Below the pieces are notes generated by a model. That model was given only the letters and a program-made list of their open reading frames with translations, was not told the origin of the DNA and did no database searches. A DNA stretch of 64,000 nucleotides from Chionoecetes opilio (lineage: Eukaryota; Arthropoda; Malacostraca; Decapoda; Majidae). The translations under genes were made by a program, and so were the position numbers. Position 1 is the stretch's first letter. Each line of letters begins with the position of its first letter. Below, in pieces: positions 1-12,892 of the stretch. The stretch covers positions 65,001-129,000 of the forward strand of contig JACEEZ010017899.1 of the NCBI GenBank assembly GCA_016584305.1. The letters are read 5' to 3'.

Positions 1-890
1 CTCATGGAAGAAAATAGGATGAGAAAAATATCTGACTGAATGTAGCACTTGAAGAGAGATAGAGAGGATGAGAGATGAGAGGTAGAAGAGAGAGAGGATA
101 GAAGAGAGAGAGAGTAGAATAAACAATAACCTTAAAAAAAATTGTACCGTACAATAAACAACTATTAAATTTTGTTTTTTGGTTTCTTTTATAATTAATT
201 CGTATTATTTTTGTTTGTTTACGTTTTCTAGATTTCGTTCATATTTTCAGGTTTCCTTTCCCTTCCTAGACACTCCTCCTCCTGCACTCCTCCTCCTCCT
301 CCTCCTCCTCCTCTCCTCCTCTCTCCATCCTCCTCATCCTCTCCTCCTACCTCCCTCCCTCCTATTCCTCTTCCTCCTCCTTAATCTTCTCCTCCCTTCT
401 TCCTCCTCCTTCTTTTGTCTCATCTTCTTCCTTCTTTCCTTCCTTTCTTTCATCACTCCTCTTCCTTCCCTTCCTTCTTTTCGTCCTCCTCTTCTTAATC
501 TCTTTTCCTTCTTTCTTCTGTCCCTATTTTCTCCTTTTCTTCCTTCTCTTTCTCTTTTTATACGCATCTCTCTCTCTCTCACTCTCCTCTCTCTCTCACG
601 TCTTCTCTCTCTCTCTTTCTCCTCTCGTCTCTCTTTCTCTCTCTTCATCCTCTCTCTCTCTCTATCATCTTCTCGTCTCGCTCTCTCACTCTCTCTCTTA
701 TCTCTCTCAATTATCTCTCTCTCTCTCTCTCTCTCTCTCAATCTCTCTCTTATCTCTTCTCTACAGTCTCTTCTCTCTCTCTCATCTCTCTCGCTCCTCT
801 TCTCTCTCTCTCATCTCTCTCCTTCTCCTTCTCTCTCTCTCTCTCTCATTTTCTTTCTTAGTACTAAGTGTAGGAGGTAGTTAGATAAGT

Positions 891-932
<42 letters not shown>

Positions 933-1020
933 CTCTTTCTCTCTCGTCTCTCCCTCTCTCGCTCTCTCTCTCATCTCTGTGGTCTCTCTTTTCATCCTCT
1001 ATCCCCCCACCCCCCTCTCT
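1..1020. repeat. Pyrimidine-rich low-complexity tract
   Basis: From about 274 the plus strand is nearly pure C/T, first CTCCTC-type then (CT)n broken by single A or G bases; purine runs near 50-120 are of the (GA)n type. Long open frames on both strands are composition effects. Confidence 0.9.
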
Positions 1021-1059
1021 CCCCCTTCCCTCTCCTCTCTCAATGTAATCGTGTTAGTG

Positions 1060-1975
1060 TGTGTAGGGATAAAATAATGTCCTTTTCACCTGCCACAATC
1101 CCACCATCATCTCATCCTCATCTCAATAATTTGGGAAAATGTCACCCCCTCCTACCCACAACCCCCCCCATTAGTGGTCACCATCAGACCCCCACCCAAC
1201 CACCCCGGACTTGTACTCCACTATCACCCCCACTTTATCCCCCCCACTCTTCCTCTACTCCTCCATCCCCTACTCTGGTACCCCCACATCTGGTTCCTCC
1301 ATACTACTACCACTACAACACCCCCTACAACCCCCCCTCCCCTCCGTCCTCCTATTCCGTGTGTTCATATCCTCCCCACCACACACCCCCCCCGCACATT
1401 GCCCCCCTCCCAACCCACCTCTAACCTTTCCCCTCCCCAACTATTACCCCCCCTTCACCCCTACTATCCCCGCTCATCACCCCCTCCCCTCCCGCCAACC
1501 CCTATCCCCACCTTCATACACCCCCCTCCCCCTCCCTACCCACCATGGATAGCGGGGGCCTTACCTATCCCCGACCAAAGCTTCCTACTCCCCTTCCTTC
1601 TACCCTCTACCTCACAACCTCACCCACAACCTACCCCCAACCCAGTACAACCCCTCCATAACTCCCCATCCGCACCCATGATCTTGAAACACTCCCATAC
1701 CATCCCCACCACAACCCACGCCCCCCAAACTCCCACAAGGGCCGCCCACATACCCAAGACTCCATAGACTCCGTGGATGAGGAGGGGGAGGCCGCCCATT
1801 CCCGCCCCCCTTGCTTAACCACTCCCATGGTGGCAAGAAGAGGCGGGCGTCCCCGGCTCATCCGTGGGGGCAATGCCTCGACGCCGCCCCATCTCTGGCC
1901 TCGCTCCTCAGCCTCACGCCCTCGATCCACGCCCGTCGATTCTCCTTCAACATAGGCGCACAAAGCAGGGTAGGC
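1060..1975 (+). other. C-rich coding-like segment with frame breaks, unidentified
   Basis: Pro/His/Tyr-rich frames stay open piecewise. Around 1680-1800 a frame reads DLETLPYHPHHNPRPPN and HTQDSIDSVDEEGEAAHS, then after the C6 run near 1805-1810 another frame reads HGGKKRRASPAHPWGQCLDA and LLSLTPSIHARRFSFNIG to a possible donor CAGG|GTAGGC at 1973. It could be the exon of an upstream or unrelated gene with homopolymer errors, or a degraded copy. I do not recognise the protein. Confidence 0.3.
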
Positions 1976-1984
1976 CTATGCTGC

Positions 1985-2606
1985 CCCCAACGAACCCCCA
2001 ACCACAAACCCCCAATAATAAAAATAACCCCTTCCATATGGCTAATAAATCTCAGCTCGTCTCCACTTATCTAACACGGTTTTTGATCACCCCCTTCACC
2101 CCCTCTCCACTACCTCCACCTCACCCCACCACGGCACCACACCGCCTCTCCCGCCCGCCCGCCCGTACCCGCTGCCGCCCTTCAGCCCTACGCCCCGACT
2201 CCACGGCCGTCGATTTCTTAACATAGGGGCCATGTCACGAGCACCTATGTGCAATGGACCCCCCAACCTACACAAACACAATAAAAAAAGGTAACCCACC
2301 TTTAAAGGCAAATATAATCTAAGGTGCGTTCCACCTGATCTAACACGGTATGTGAATCACCCTTTCACCACCCGTCATCCCCCATTAAAGTGCCAACACT
2401 ACACAGCATTTCACCAAGGCCCCACACCGACGGACCTTTTGCACCAAGGTCAAATAGTCCGAGCCCTTACACGGTGCACAGTGACGACGTGACTCTTTGC
2501 CCTTAGGGAAATATGCGAAGGTTTTACCTATTAGGGTGCAATGTGGCACCTAGTACGTGAAAAGTTTGCACCACTAAAGTAAAATAGTCACAGACCCCTA
2601 AGGGTG
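1985..2606. repeat. Diverged duplicate of the preceding segment end
   Basis: 2188-2260 resembles 1918-1985 (CACGCCCTCGATCCACG against TACGCCCCGACTCCACG, then GCCGTCGATT and AACATAGG), and TCTAACACGG followed by ATCACCC occurs at both 2069-2095 and 2339-2362. This is about a 270-bp tandem duplication without open frame in the second copy. Nothing else recognised to 2606. Confidence 0.55.
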
Positions 2607-2971
2607 ACAGTGTGCAACTTTTGCACCTTTAAAGGTGCAAAATGATGTCACAGGTTTTGCACCTTTAAGGGTGCACAGTTGCACCTGACGTGACATCATT
2701 TTGCACCATTAAAGGTGCAAAATGATGTCACAGATTTTGCACCTTTAAGGGTGCACAGTTGCACCTGACGTGACATAATTTTGCACCATTAAAGGTGCAA
2801 AAGGATATCACATTTTGCACCTTTAAGGGTGCACAGTTGCACCTGACGTGACATAATTTTGCACCATTAAAGGTGCAAAATGATATCACAGATTTTGCAC
2901 CTTTAAGGGTGCACAGTTGCACCTGACGTGACATAATTTTGCACCTTTAATGGTGCAAAGTTGCACCTTTT
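2607..2971. repeat. Hairpin minisatellite, about 79-bp unit
   Basis: About four and a half units built on TTTTGCACC and GGTGCAAAA arms with 4-6 nt between them, alternating with CCTTTAAGGGTGCACAGTTG and CTGACGTGACAT. Each unit holds two palindromes, so each strand can form a row of hairpins. Confidence 0.85.
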
Positions 2972-4649
<1,678 letters not shown>

Positions 4650-4658
4650 TCCGATCAG

Positions 4659-4868
4659 ATGGTCTCGCTCAGCTTCCGAACTCTCGAATCGTACATCAAC
4701 GAAGACAACTTGGTGGGCCTCCAGACCTTCCTGGCGACGCGCTCTGTGGTGATTGATGACAAGGACGAGAATGGCGCGACGGCCCTCCACCTGGCGGCCA
4801 CTAAGGGGAAACTCGAACTGTGCAACGAGCTTATCATACAGGGCGCCGATGTCAATACGGAGGATAAT
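4659..4868 (+). CDS. Kidins220: Kidins220 coding exon 1: N-terminus and first ankyrin repeat
   Basis: 70 codons, phase 0, GTAAGT donor. The ATG at 4659 is chosen because MVSLSFRTLESYINEDNL matches the N-terminus of vertebrate KIDINS220, which begins in the same place with a short helix before the first repeat. An ankyrin repeat follows (GATALHLAATKGKLEL), with the start of the next (GADVNTEDN). TTTACACAG ends at 4649, nine bases before the ATG, so a non-coding 5' exon is probably spliced on here. The intron begins with a (TTG)n microsatellite directly after the donor. Confidence 0.93.
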
Positions 4869-4873
4869 GTAAG

Positions 4874-4909
<36 letters not shown>

Positions 4910-5035
4910 AGTAGTAGTAATCCGCAAATAAACAAGCGGTGGAGGTATCTTAAAAAAAAAAAAAAAAAAATAGTTGTAGTTGTAGTAGTAGTTGTAGTTG
5001 TAGTAGTAGTAGTAGTAGTAGTTGTAGTTGTTATG

Positions 5036-5556
5036 GTAAATTTCCAGATGAACACCTAGGTAACTTCCTTTGGGGTCGAAATAATTTTTTTCTGGTGAGT
5101 TTTGATGTGCTTTTAATTAATCTGCTAGTAATCTTTTCTGTCGCAAATCAAATTTTTTTTATTGCAAAAATGACCACCAAAAAAAAAAAAAAAAAAATTT
5201 ACGTAACCGAACCCATACCTAACCTAACCTAACCTTTACCTAACTAAAAAAAAAAAAAGAAAAAAAATGAACGTAATCGAACCCATACCTAACCTAACCT
5301 TTACCTAACTATAAAAAAAAAAAAAATAAATAAAAAAAAAAAATCCGTAACCGAACCCATACCCAACCTAACCTTTACCTGACTAAAAAAACAAAACAAA
5401 AAAAACTATAACCTGTATCTAACAAAAAAAAACAAAAAAAAAGGAGATTTGCGACAGAAACGGTTAACATATTAATTCCAAACACATCAAAACTCACCAG
5501 AAAAAAATAGTTTCGTCCACCAAAGGAAATTCGGTGTTCATCTGGAATATTACCGT
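5036..5556. mobile_element. Fold-back (long inverted-repeat) element in intron 1
   Basis: Arms of about 115 bp: 5040-5155 reads forward (TTCCAGATGAACACC ... TCTGTCGCAAATC) and 5443-5555 carries the reverse complement. The loop has three to four diverged copies of a unit with ACCTAACCTAACCTTTACC separated by poly-A. (TTG/TAG)n flanks it on the left and (TAG)n on the right (5562-5645). No protein coding seen. Confidence 0.75.
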
Positions 5557-5948
<392 letters not shown>

Positions 5949-7029
5949 TTATTGACTGAGACAACGATCAATTCCCTGCACCCTCGCTTCCCTATTGGTA
6001 ATTATAACACACGGTCACTTAACACTTCTAAAACGTTCTATATATCCCAATTAGATTCACTATTATCCATATCCTTTTTATCTTACTAATGTCACTGGTA
6101 TAAACTCGCACATCGATTTTTTATGAGAGAAAAAAGGGGAGTATTTCAGTCGTCTTGCCCGCGCTATAACCCGACCTTTCCATCAAAAAAGTAAAAAAAG
6201 TAGAAGGAACTAAAAAAAAAAAAAAACCACCATTCCCTTACCATACATCAATTACGTCTTTATTATGAACTAGAGGACACAGGTAAACCCCCCATCCCCC
6301 CTTCCCTTTAACCCCCACTCCCTTTAACCTTTCCATTAAAAAACAAAAAAGGAAAAAAAACCCAGCATTCCTTTCTCATATTATGTATCATTATATATTT
6401 CATTATGTATCATCTTTTACCTCTTAATTACTAACTAGTGCGCACAGGTAAACCCCTTCCTCCCCCCCCCCTTCCCTTTAACCTATCCATTAAAAAACGA
6501 TAAAAAGAAGAACAAAAAAAACCCAGCATTCCTTGTCATACCAACCAGCATTTATCTCCATTAATAAAAAAAAAAAAAAAAAAAAAAAATAATCTACGCG
6601 ACAGACAGACACACACACACACAAGAGTATTTCCACCCCTTACCCACGCTCTATACTTAACCTTTCCATCAAAAAGAGAATAAAAAACAACAGCATTCCT
6701 TTGTCATGCCAACCATCATTTATCTCATCATTAATAACTAGTACACAGGTAACCCCCCCTCCCCCCCCCTCCCCCCCTTACCCACGCAGCATACTTAATC
6801 TCTCTATCAAAACTGATAAAAAAGAAGAAAAAATCCCCGCATTCTTTGATCATACTATAACTATCCCTTATCTCTTAATTATCAACTAGAGTACACAGAT
6901 AACCCCCTTCTTCCTCCCATCTTTAACTAGACTTAACTTTTAACTTCCTCCCATCATTAACTAGAGTAGCTACACACGTAAACTAGGGGGGGGGGGGCAC
7001 GTAAACTGGGGGGGGGGCACTCAGACGCA

Positions 7030-7329
7030 TACCTCCGCCCGAATATTTCATCAATTGGTAGCCATGGCAACAGTTGTGATTCGATTTCATCCAAAATTAA
7101 ATCAGTTCTTCCTTATACCAAATAAACTTGGTATACCGAGTTTGGTCCAAATCTATACGTAACTTTTTGAGAAATCCTGTACACAAACAAACAGACAAAC
7201 AGACAGACAAACAAACAAACAAACAAACAAACAAACAAACAAACAAGCAAACAAACAAACAAACAAACAAACAAACAAACAAACAGACAGACAGACAGAT
7301 CGGGGTGAAAATTACCTTGGCGGGAGGTA
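7030..7329. mobile_element. MITE-like element with internal (CAAA)n
   Basis: Ends TACCTCCGCC and GGCGGGAGGTA are imperfect inverted repeats. Inside are ATTTCATCCAAAATTAAATC, TTTGGTCCAAATC, AACTTTTTGAGAAATC, then a (CAAA)n run with CAGA variants at 7186-7297. No coding sequence. Confidence 0.7.
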
Positions 7330-7802
7330 ATAAGAAAATAGGGACGCTACAAGAGTGACAGTGACTAGAGCACTCGGGTGACCTTTCCTTCCATCAAAAC
7401 GATAACAAGGAAGACAAAACTAAAAATACCATCATTCCTTAGCCATCCTGTATCTCCTAATTGACATGAATGCACAGGTAAACCCCCCCCCCCATTCCTT
7501 AACCCCCAATCATTAATTAGAGTGCACAGGTAAACCCACCTCCCTGCAACCTTTCCACCAAAAAGATAGAAAAAAAACCAAAACATCATTCCTTACTAGC
7601 CATCTAGCTTTATACCCTTGAATTATTGAGTCGAGTGCGCAGGTAATCCCCCCTCCCCCTCCACCCCCAATGATTAACTCGAGTACTCAGGTAACCCCCC
7701 CCTCTCCTTATCTCTTAATCATTGCTAATTCCTCTTTTTGCGCTCCTTTCCTATCGTCTTCTTTTATAACAGAGTACACAAATATATCCCTTCTCAGAGC
7801 AT

Positions 7803-8002
7803 TTTTTAAGCAAATCTTACTGGGCGACACAAGATAGAGGCAATAATAGAAGAAAGAAATATAAATGGAGATCAAAGTTGTTATGCAGTAATAAGAATGT
7901 ACTTCTGGATCTTACACACACAGACACACAGACATGATGAACCATTGCATACCAGAAGGATCTTATGAATGAATATCTTGTCGCCCAGTAGCTTAAAAAT
8001 GT
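7803..8002. mobile_element. Short hairpin MITE-like element
   Basis: TTTTTAAGCAAATCTTACTG with GGCGACA at 7803-7830 is mirrored by TGTCGCCCAGTAGCTTAAAA at 7978-7997. CTGGGCGAC is repeated again in both orientations up to 8060, so the right end may be compound. Confidence 0.6.
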
Positions 8003-8496
8003 CCTTACTGGGCGACAGTTTTCCATCACTGGGAGACATTTTGGTCGCCCAGTTGTGATGTTAAAATATGCACTGGCCCTTCCCCGCCATCTTTTATCTC
8101 CTAATGATTAACTAGAGTACACAGATAACCCCTCTTATCCCCCTACTCTCCCCCTAAACACTTCACCCCCCCTACCCTTCCTCTGCCCCCTCTTAAAAAT
8201 TATAAAAATGAAAAAATAAAATGAAGTACCGTAAAAAAAAAAAAAATCCTTTCTCATACCAATCATTAATTATTTATCTCCTAATTATTAACTAGAGTAC
8301 ACATGTAACCTCCCCTCTAACCCTCCCCCCTTCCTTACGCCCCCCTTTTTTTACGCCCCCCTTTTTTTTTGTTTCAACTATCCTTTACCTCCTAATTATT
8401 AACGAGAGAAAATAGGTTACCTCCCTCTTCCCCCCCTTTACGCCCCCCCTACCCCCCTTCTGCGCCCCCCTAACCCCCCTCTCCCCCTCGTTTCAG

Positions 8497-8584
8497 GACC
8501 AGTGGACGGCGGTCATCGTGGCATCCCGGGCGGGCCACTTGGACACTGTGACCAAACTGGTGCATGGCCCATCCCCAGGACATG
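8497..8584 (+). CDS. Kidins220: Kidins220 coding exon 2: ankyrin repeat, frame broken
   Basis: After TTTCAG the frame reads DQWTAVIVASRAGHLDTVTKLV, matching the second ankyrin repeat of the family. The exon should end ...RDM in phase 0, because exon 3 opens with GGWTALMW; PQDM followed by GTGGAC is present at 8573-8590, but in another frame. The exon is 88 nt, whereas the vertebrate counterpart is 99 nt by my alignment, so about 11 nt are missing or a base is misread around 8562-8575. The donor GTGGAC is weak and runs into poly-C, a likely place for consensus error. The only other nearby donor (GTGCAT after CTG, 8560) would delete the end of the repeat. Confidence 0.8.
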
Positions 8585-8603
8585 GTGGACCCCCCCCCCC
8601 CCC

Positions 8604-9112
8604 CCAACTGTCATGTCATACCACCTGTCATCCACCTGTCATGTCATACCACCTCACCCACCTGTCTGTCATCCACCTGTCATGTTCCCACTGTCATTCC
8701 ACCTGTCATACCACTTGTCATGTCATACCACCTGTCATGCCGCATGTCATGTCATACCACCTGTCATTCCACCTGTCATACCACTTGTCCTGTCATACCA
8801 CCTGTCATGCCATACCACCTGTCATTCCACCTGTCATTCCACCTGTCATGTCATACCACCTGTCATACCACCTGTCATGTTGTTTTGTCTGCTATTCCAC
8901 TTATTCTACATTCTCTCATTCTATATTCTTTCATTTTTTCTTTTATAATTCCACTTGTCATGCCCTTTATCATGTGGTTTTGTCCTGCCATTCCTCTTTT
9001 TGCGCTTCTTTGTTATTCTATTATTTTTCTATCTTTTATCTTATTTATCATTCCACCTGTCATACCACCTGTCATACCACTTGTCATACCACTTGTCATA
9101 CCACCTGTCACC
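8604..9112. repeat. 12-bp minisatellite (CCTGTCATACCA) in intron 2
   Basis: Degenerate 12-mer array with CTTGTC, CATTCC and TGTCATG variants, interrupted by a T-rich stretch at about 8890-9045. The same 12-mer forms a cleaner array in intron 5. Confidence 0.9.
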
Positions 9113-9262
9113 TATTTACTTTTTTTTTTAATTTTTTTAATTTTTTTTAATACCTATATGACCTCTATACAACCCACTTTGACCTCTCATGTGCCTTTCT
9201 CTTCTTATATCTTTAAAACTTTGCTATATCTCATTTACTTTAATTCTAATATTGACTATCTG

Positions 9263-9605
9263 ACCTTAAACGACTAATCTGACCTCTAAACGACATAATC
9301 TGACCTCAAAGCGACCTAATCTGACCTCTAAACGACATAATCTGACCTCAAAGCGACCTAATCTGACCTCAAAACGACCTAATCTGACCTCAAAACGACC
9401 TAATCTGACCTCAAAACGACCTAATCTGACCTCAAAACGACCTAATCTGACCTCAAAACGACCTAATCTGACCTCAAAACGACCTAATCTGACCTCAAAA
9501 CGACCTAATCTGACCTCTAAATTACCTAATCTGACCTCAAAACTACCTAATCTGTCCTCAAAACGACCTAATCTAACCTCAAAACGACCTAATCTGACCT
9601 AACTT
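9263..9605. repeat. 18-bp minisatellite (AAACGACCTAATCTGACCTC type) in intron 2
   Basis: About 18 copies of a unit with GACCTAATCTGACCTC followed by AAAAC or TAAAC, ending next to the exon 3 acceptor. The same unit recurs just upstream of exon 5. Confidence 0.92.
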
Positions 9606-9614
9606 ATTTTTCAG

Positions 9615-9911
9615 GGCGGCTGGACAGCATTAATGTGGGCATGCTACAAGGGACACAGCGACCTGGCCCGCTACCTACTGGCCCGAGGCGCTGACCCAGG
9701 CACACAAGGTCAGCACTACATGACCTCCCTGGTGTGGGCGGCGGGAAGAGGTCACACCGAGATCGTCCACTACCTGCTTGACCACGGGGCGAAGGCAAAC
9801 GTCGGCGACAAATTTGGGACGACGCCGCTCATCTGGGCGTGTCGGAAGGGTTATTATGCCATCGCCGAGGACCTGTTGCGGCATGGAGCCAGTGTGGACG
9901 CAGCCGGCATG
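9615..9911 (+). CDS. Kidins220: Kidins220 coding exon 3: three ankyrin repeats
   Basis: 99 codons, phase 0 to 0, exactly three 33-residue ankyrin repeats. Landmarks are GGWTALMWACYKGHSDLA, SLVWAAGRGHTEIVHYLL and GTTPLIWACRKGYYAIAEDLL; each has the TPL/TAL helix start and the GH turn. ACYKG, AAGRGH and KFGTTPL are nearly invariant in KIDINS220. The acceptor TTTTTCAG follows directly on an 18-bp minisatellite; the donor GTGAGG opens into a G/T-rich run. Confidence 0.97.
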
Positions 9912-10254
9912 GTGAGGGGTGTGTGGGTGTGTGTGGGTGTGTTTGTGCGGTGGTGGGCGTGTGTGTGTGTGGTGTGGTTTGGTGTGTGTGGTGTGGTTGT
10001 GTGCGGTGTTGGGTGGGTGTGGAAGGGTCATATTTTTAATTTAATGACGTGATTTTTTTTGTGTTTTATTTTTTTTTTTTTATATAACATTTCTTGCTTT
10101 TTTTTACTTTAAGAATAATCGAGTAATCAATCAGGAAAATATGTGGTTAGGAAAAGGTAATAAAATGTCACGAAGAAGTAAGTGCACAATGTTGAATTAT
10201 GAAATTATGAAAGAAAAACGGTGATGGAAAATGGTGATACTAAAAATGACAATA

Positions 10255-10306
<52 letters not shown>

Positions 10307-11417
10307 AGAGAGTGGTTATGAAAAACTCACACTACTGTATAATTTTTTTTGAGTTTGTTCTTTTTCTCATTAACTAATTTACTAAGTCATTATTTTGTCC
10401 TATTTCTGTGCATTCTCTATCATGTAACCTCTTCTTTCTTGTACCTCCGATCTATCATGCACTCTTAGTTTCATTTTCCCTCTTTTAACCCTCTCACGCA
10501 CGAAAAGTTTAATAAGTTTTTCCGTCCACTGCGACATCCGTCTTATGCTCCCTCAGGGGCCCCGCGGAATGGCCAGACTGTGCGGCGAATTATTTTTTTA
10601 ATGTTATCAATTTCACCAACGTGTATTCTTTTTTCCTGGCATTATTATATATCATTGGTTTTGCAAGAGATTATTCTGCCTTATGAAAGAAAAAAATAAC
10701 AAGAAATGCAAATAAATAGCGGAATTTACCGACTCCGAAAAAATATTGAGTAAAGAGAAATAAGAAATACTTACGTTCACCACTTCGTAGCTCAAAACTT
10801 CCTGAGTCAACTTTTTATGGTTTATATGCCAATAAAAGCGGATTTTTATGAGGATTCCAACGCTACCATTATAATTTTCATATGGCCAGCTCGGGACACG
10901 TTTTAAAGGGACGACAATTCGCGCGCACAGGCTGCCTGCTGAGTGGAAATTGACACACAAACCCTTATCATTTCACATCCACTCACACGAGAGAGTTGAC
11001 AATTAGTTTATTTTATAGGTCTAGCATGGATCTTTGACGCAGAAAATTGTGACGCCATTCTGATAAATACTTTATTTTTGGCGAATTTTTAACAGTTTTT
11101 TGACGCAATTCGCGTCAAAAGCTCAGATTGCAGACGGGCCCGTTTTGACGCCATCGCGTCACCGTGCGTGAAAGGGTTAATTTGTACCGTATTTTTATGT
11201 AACTGCATCTTTCCACTCATTCCTTTACCTGTCAATCAACTTTACATTACTACACCAATAAATACATACCTTCTGCTATCACTTTCTTTCCATTCTTTTT
11301 CTTCTATCTACTTTCTTATACATTACTACATCAATATAGACGTACTTTCTGCTATCACTTTCTTTTTACTCTTTTCTATCTGTTTTCTTTCTAACACTCA
11401 CACACTCCCTTCCTCAG
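9912..11417. other. Intron 3 content
   Basis: Starts as a G/T-rich run (9912-10022), then AT-rich sequence, a (GA)n run at 10261-10313, an inverted-repeat element (separate entry), and T/C-rich sequence with a duplicated phrase (ACATTACTACACCAATAAAT near 11245 and a close copy near 11318) before the exon 4 acceptor. No coding sequence seen. Confidence 0.7.
10485..11180. mobile_element. TTAACCC-type inverted-repeat element
   Basis: Ends TTAACCCTCTCACGCACG (10485-10502) and CGTGCGTGAAAGGGTTAA (11163-11180) match at 17 of 18 positions as inverted repeats. The 696-bp interior shows no transposase-like frame. A non-autonomous DNA element is inferred. Confidence 0.75.
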
Positions 11418-11609
11418 TACTCATGGACCCCTCTACTGGTGTCCACGCGGGGGAATTACGTAGACCTAGTGAACCTTCTGCTAGAGCATAGGCCCAACCT
11501 GAACGCCCAGGACAAGGACGGCGGCACGGCCCTCACCATCGCCTGCAAGGAAGGCTACACAGGCATCGCCACCGCACTGCTCAACGCTGCGGCCTATGTC
11601 AACATGCAG
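11418..11609 (+). CDS. Kidins220: Kidins220 coding exon 4: two ankyrin repeats
   Basis: 64 codons, phase 0. Reads YSWTPLLVSTRGNYVDLVNL and then DKDGGTALTIACKEGYTGIA, ending AAYVNMQ, which corresponds to the DKDGNTALMIASKEGH and TYVNI segment of vertebrate KIDINS220. The donor is CAG followed directly by (GT)14, so the 5' splice site lies inside a dinucleotide repeat and several GT registers are available. Confidence 0.95.
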
Positions 11610-11749
11610 GTGTGTGTGTGTGTGTGTGTGTGTGTGTAGTTTATGTATGTAAGTATGTATATTGAACTTAGTGATGAGGACATGAATAACAAAAGAAAAC
11701 CAGCTTATAGGTTGAATATGTTACCTTCGAGTGACGAAAAATAAAAATC

Positions 11750-12112
11750 CAGTAAAACCTCTTGTATTCGGACCCTCATTATTCGGACTTTGACATTGTT
11801 CGGACCTCCTTTTTTATTTTTTATTTTTTTTATTTATTTATTTATTATTATTTTTTTTATATAAATTGGTCGAAATTTCCTAACTACAGTATATATAAAT
11901 ACCTAGATTTTTTTTTTTTTTTTTTTTTTTTTATTATTTTTTTTTTTTTAGGGGTCGAAATTTCCTAGCTATATATATATACAACTAGATATTTTTATTT
12001 TTTTTATTTTTTTATACATATCCCCCCATATATAATCCCCCCATTATTCGGATCCTTGCATTACTCGGACCACTCCTTGGCCCAATTAGTCCCAATATGA
12101 GAGGTTTTACTG
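11750..12112 (+). mobile_element. MITE family A, copy 1 (pogo/Tigger-like ends)
   Basis: Begins CAGTAAAACCTCTTGTATTC and ends TGAGAGGTTTTACTG, with TA after the end. The interior holds ATTCGGAC motifs, GGGGTCGAAATTTCC twice, T-runs and CCCCCATTATTCGGATCC. CAGT/ACTG ends with TA target sites suit pogo/Tigger-type elements; this is inference. Confidence 0.8.
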
Positions 12113-12451
12113 TATGCCATAAATTTGCTGGAAATACGGAGAAACGAATACCCAACTCTTACAAAATATACTTGACTGTTGTATGTATGTATGTGTGTAT
12201 AGGTGGTAATATTAGTCAAGTCCTTCACCTGCACCTTTACCTACCTGTACTGCCTGTTGTACCCACCGCTTACTTACCTGCTTCAAATAACCTATACTAC
12301 TGCACCACCTCTACAGAATAGCACTATGCCATAAAGTTTGTCCAAAATTGATGAGTTCTTGCAAAATTAACTTAAATGATATATATGTCTATGTAGTTAA
12401 ATTCATCAAGTCCCTCCTTCACTGATTGCCTTATTGAATCACCCTGACACA

Positions 12452-12678
12452 AACGACCTAATCTGACCTCTAAACGACCTAATCTGACCTCTAAACGACC
12501 TAATCTGACCTCTAAACGACCTAATCTGACCTCTAAACGACCTAATCTGACCTCAAAACGACCTAATCTGTCTTCTAAACGACCTAATCTGACCTCAAAA
12601 CGACCTAATCTGACCTCAAAACGACCTAATCTGTCCTCTAAACGACCTAATCTGACCTCAAAACGACCTAATTTGACC
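12452..12678. repeat. 18-bp minisatellite, second array (intron 4)
   Basis: About 12 copies of ACGACCTAATCTGACCTC with TA or AA linkers, the unit also found in intron 2 and again lying 50 bp upstream of an acceptor (exon 5). Confidence 0.92.
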
Positions 12679-12730
12679 TAACTTAACACATAACCCTCAT
12701 CCCTAAAAACCCCTTCCCCCGCTCCCTCAG

Positions 12731-12892
12731 GACCGCAACGGCGACACCAACCTGATCTACGCGGCGCGGGGTGGTCACCGCGCGGTGGTGGAGGCACTCT
12801 TAAAGAAGTACGCCGACATAGATATTGTGGGCAAGGAACGGAAGACTGCACTGTACTGGGCCGTGGAGAAAGGCCATACCTCTGTTGTCAAG
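12731..12892 (+). CDS. Kidins220: Kidins220 coding exon 5: ankyrin repeats
   Basis: 54 codons, phase 0 to 0. [20 protein letters not shown], then [19 protein letters not shown] and [17 protein letters not shown] and ALYWAVEKG are family signatures. The donor is AAG|GTGGGT. The last 15 exonic bases and this donor are the seed of the tandem array that fills the next 1.5 kb. Confidence 0.97.

Larger units (their letters stand above)
6170..8490. repeat. Degenerate long-period tandem array in intron 1
   Basis: A dozen or so diverged units share ATTAACTAGAGTACACAGGT followed by AACCCCCC, then TTAACCTTTCCATCAAAAA, an A-run and CCAGCATTCCTTTGTCATAC. Anchors lie near 6269, 6432, 6727, 6885, 7460, 7515, 7631, 7675, 8110, 8289 and 8400. 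Spacing varies; two MITE-like insertions interrupt it. The array ends at the exon 2 polypyrimidine tract. Confidence 0.7.

Noticed and set aside
334..741. Minus-strand Arg/Glu-rich frame of 135 codons
   Set aside because: Shadow of the (CT)n tract; the same dipeptide pattern appears at every (GA)n/(CT)n run.
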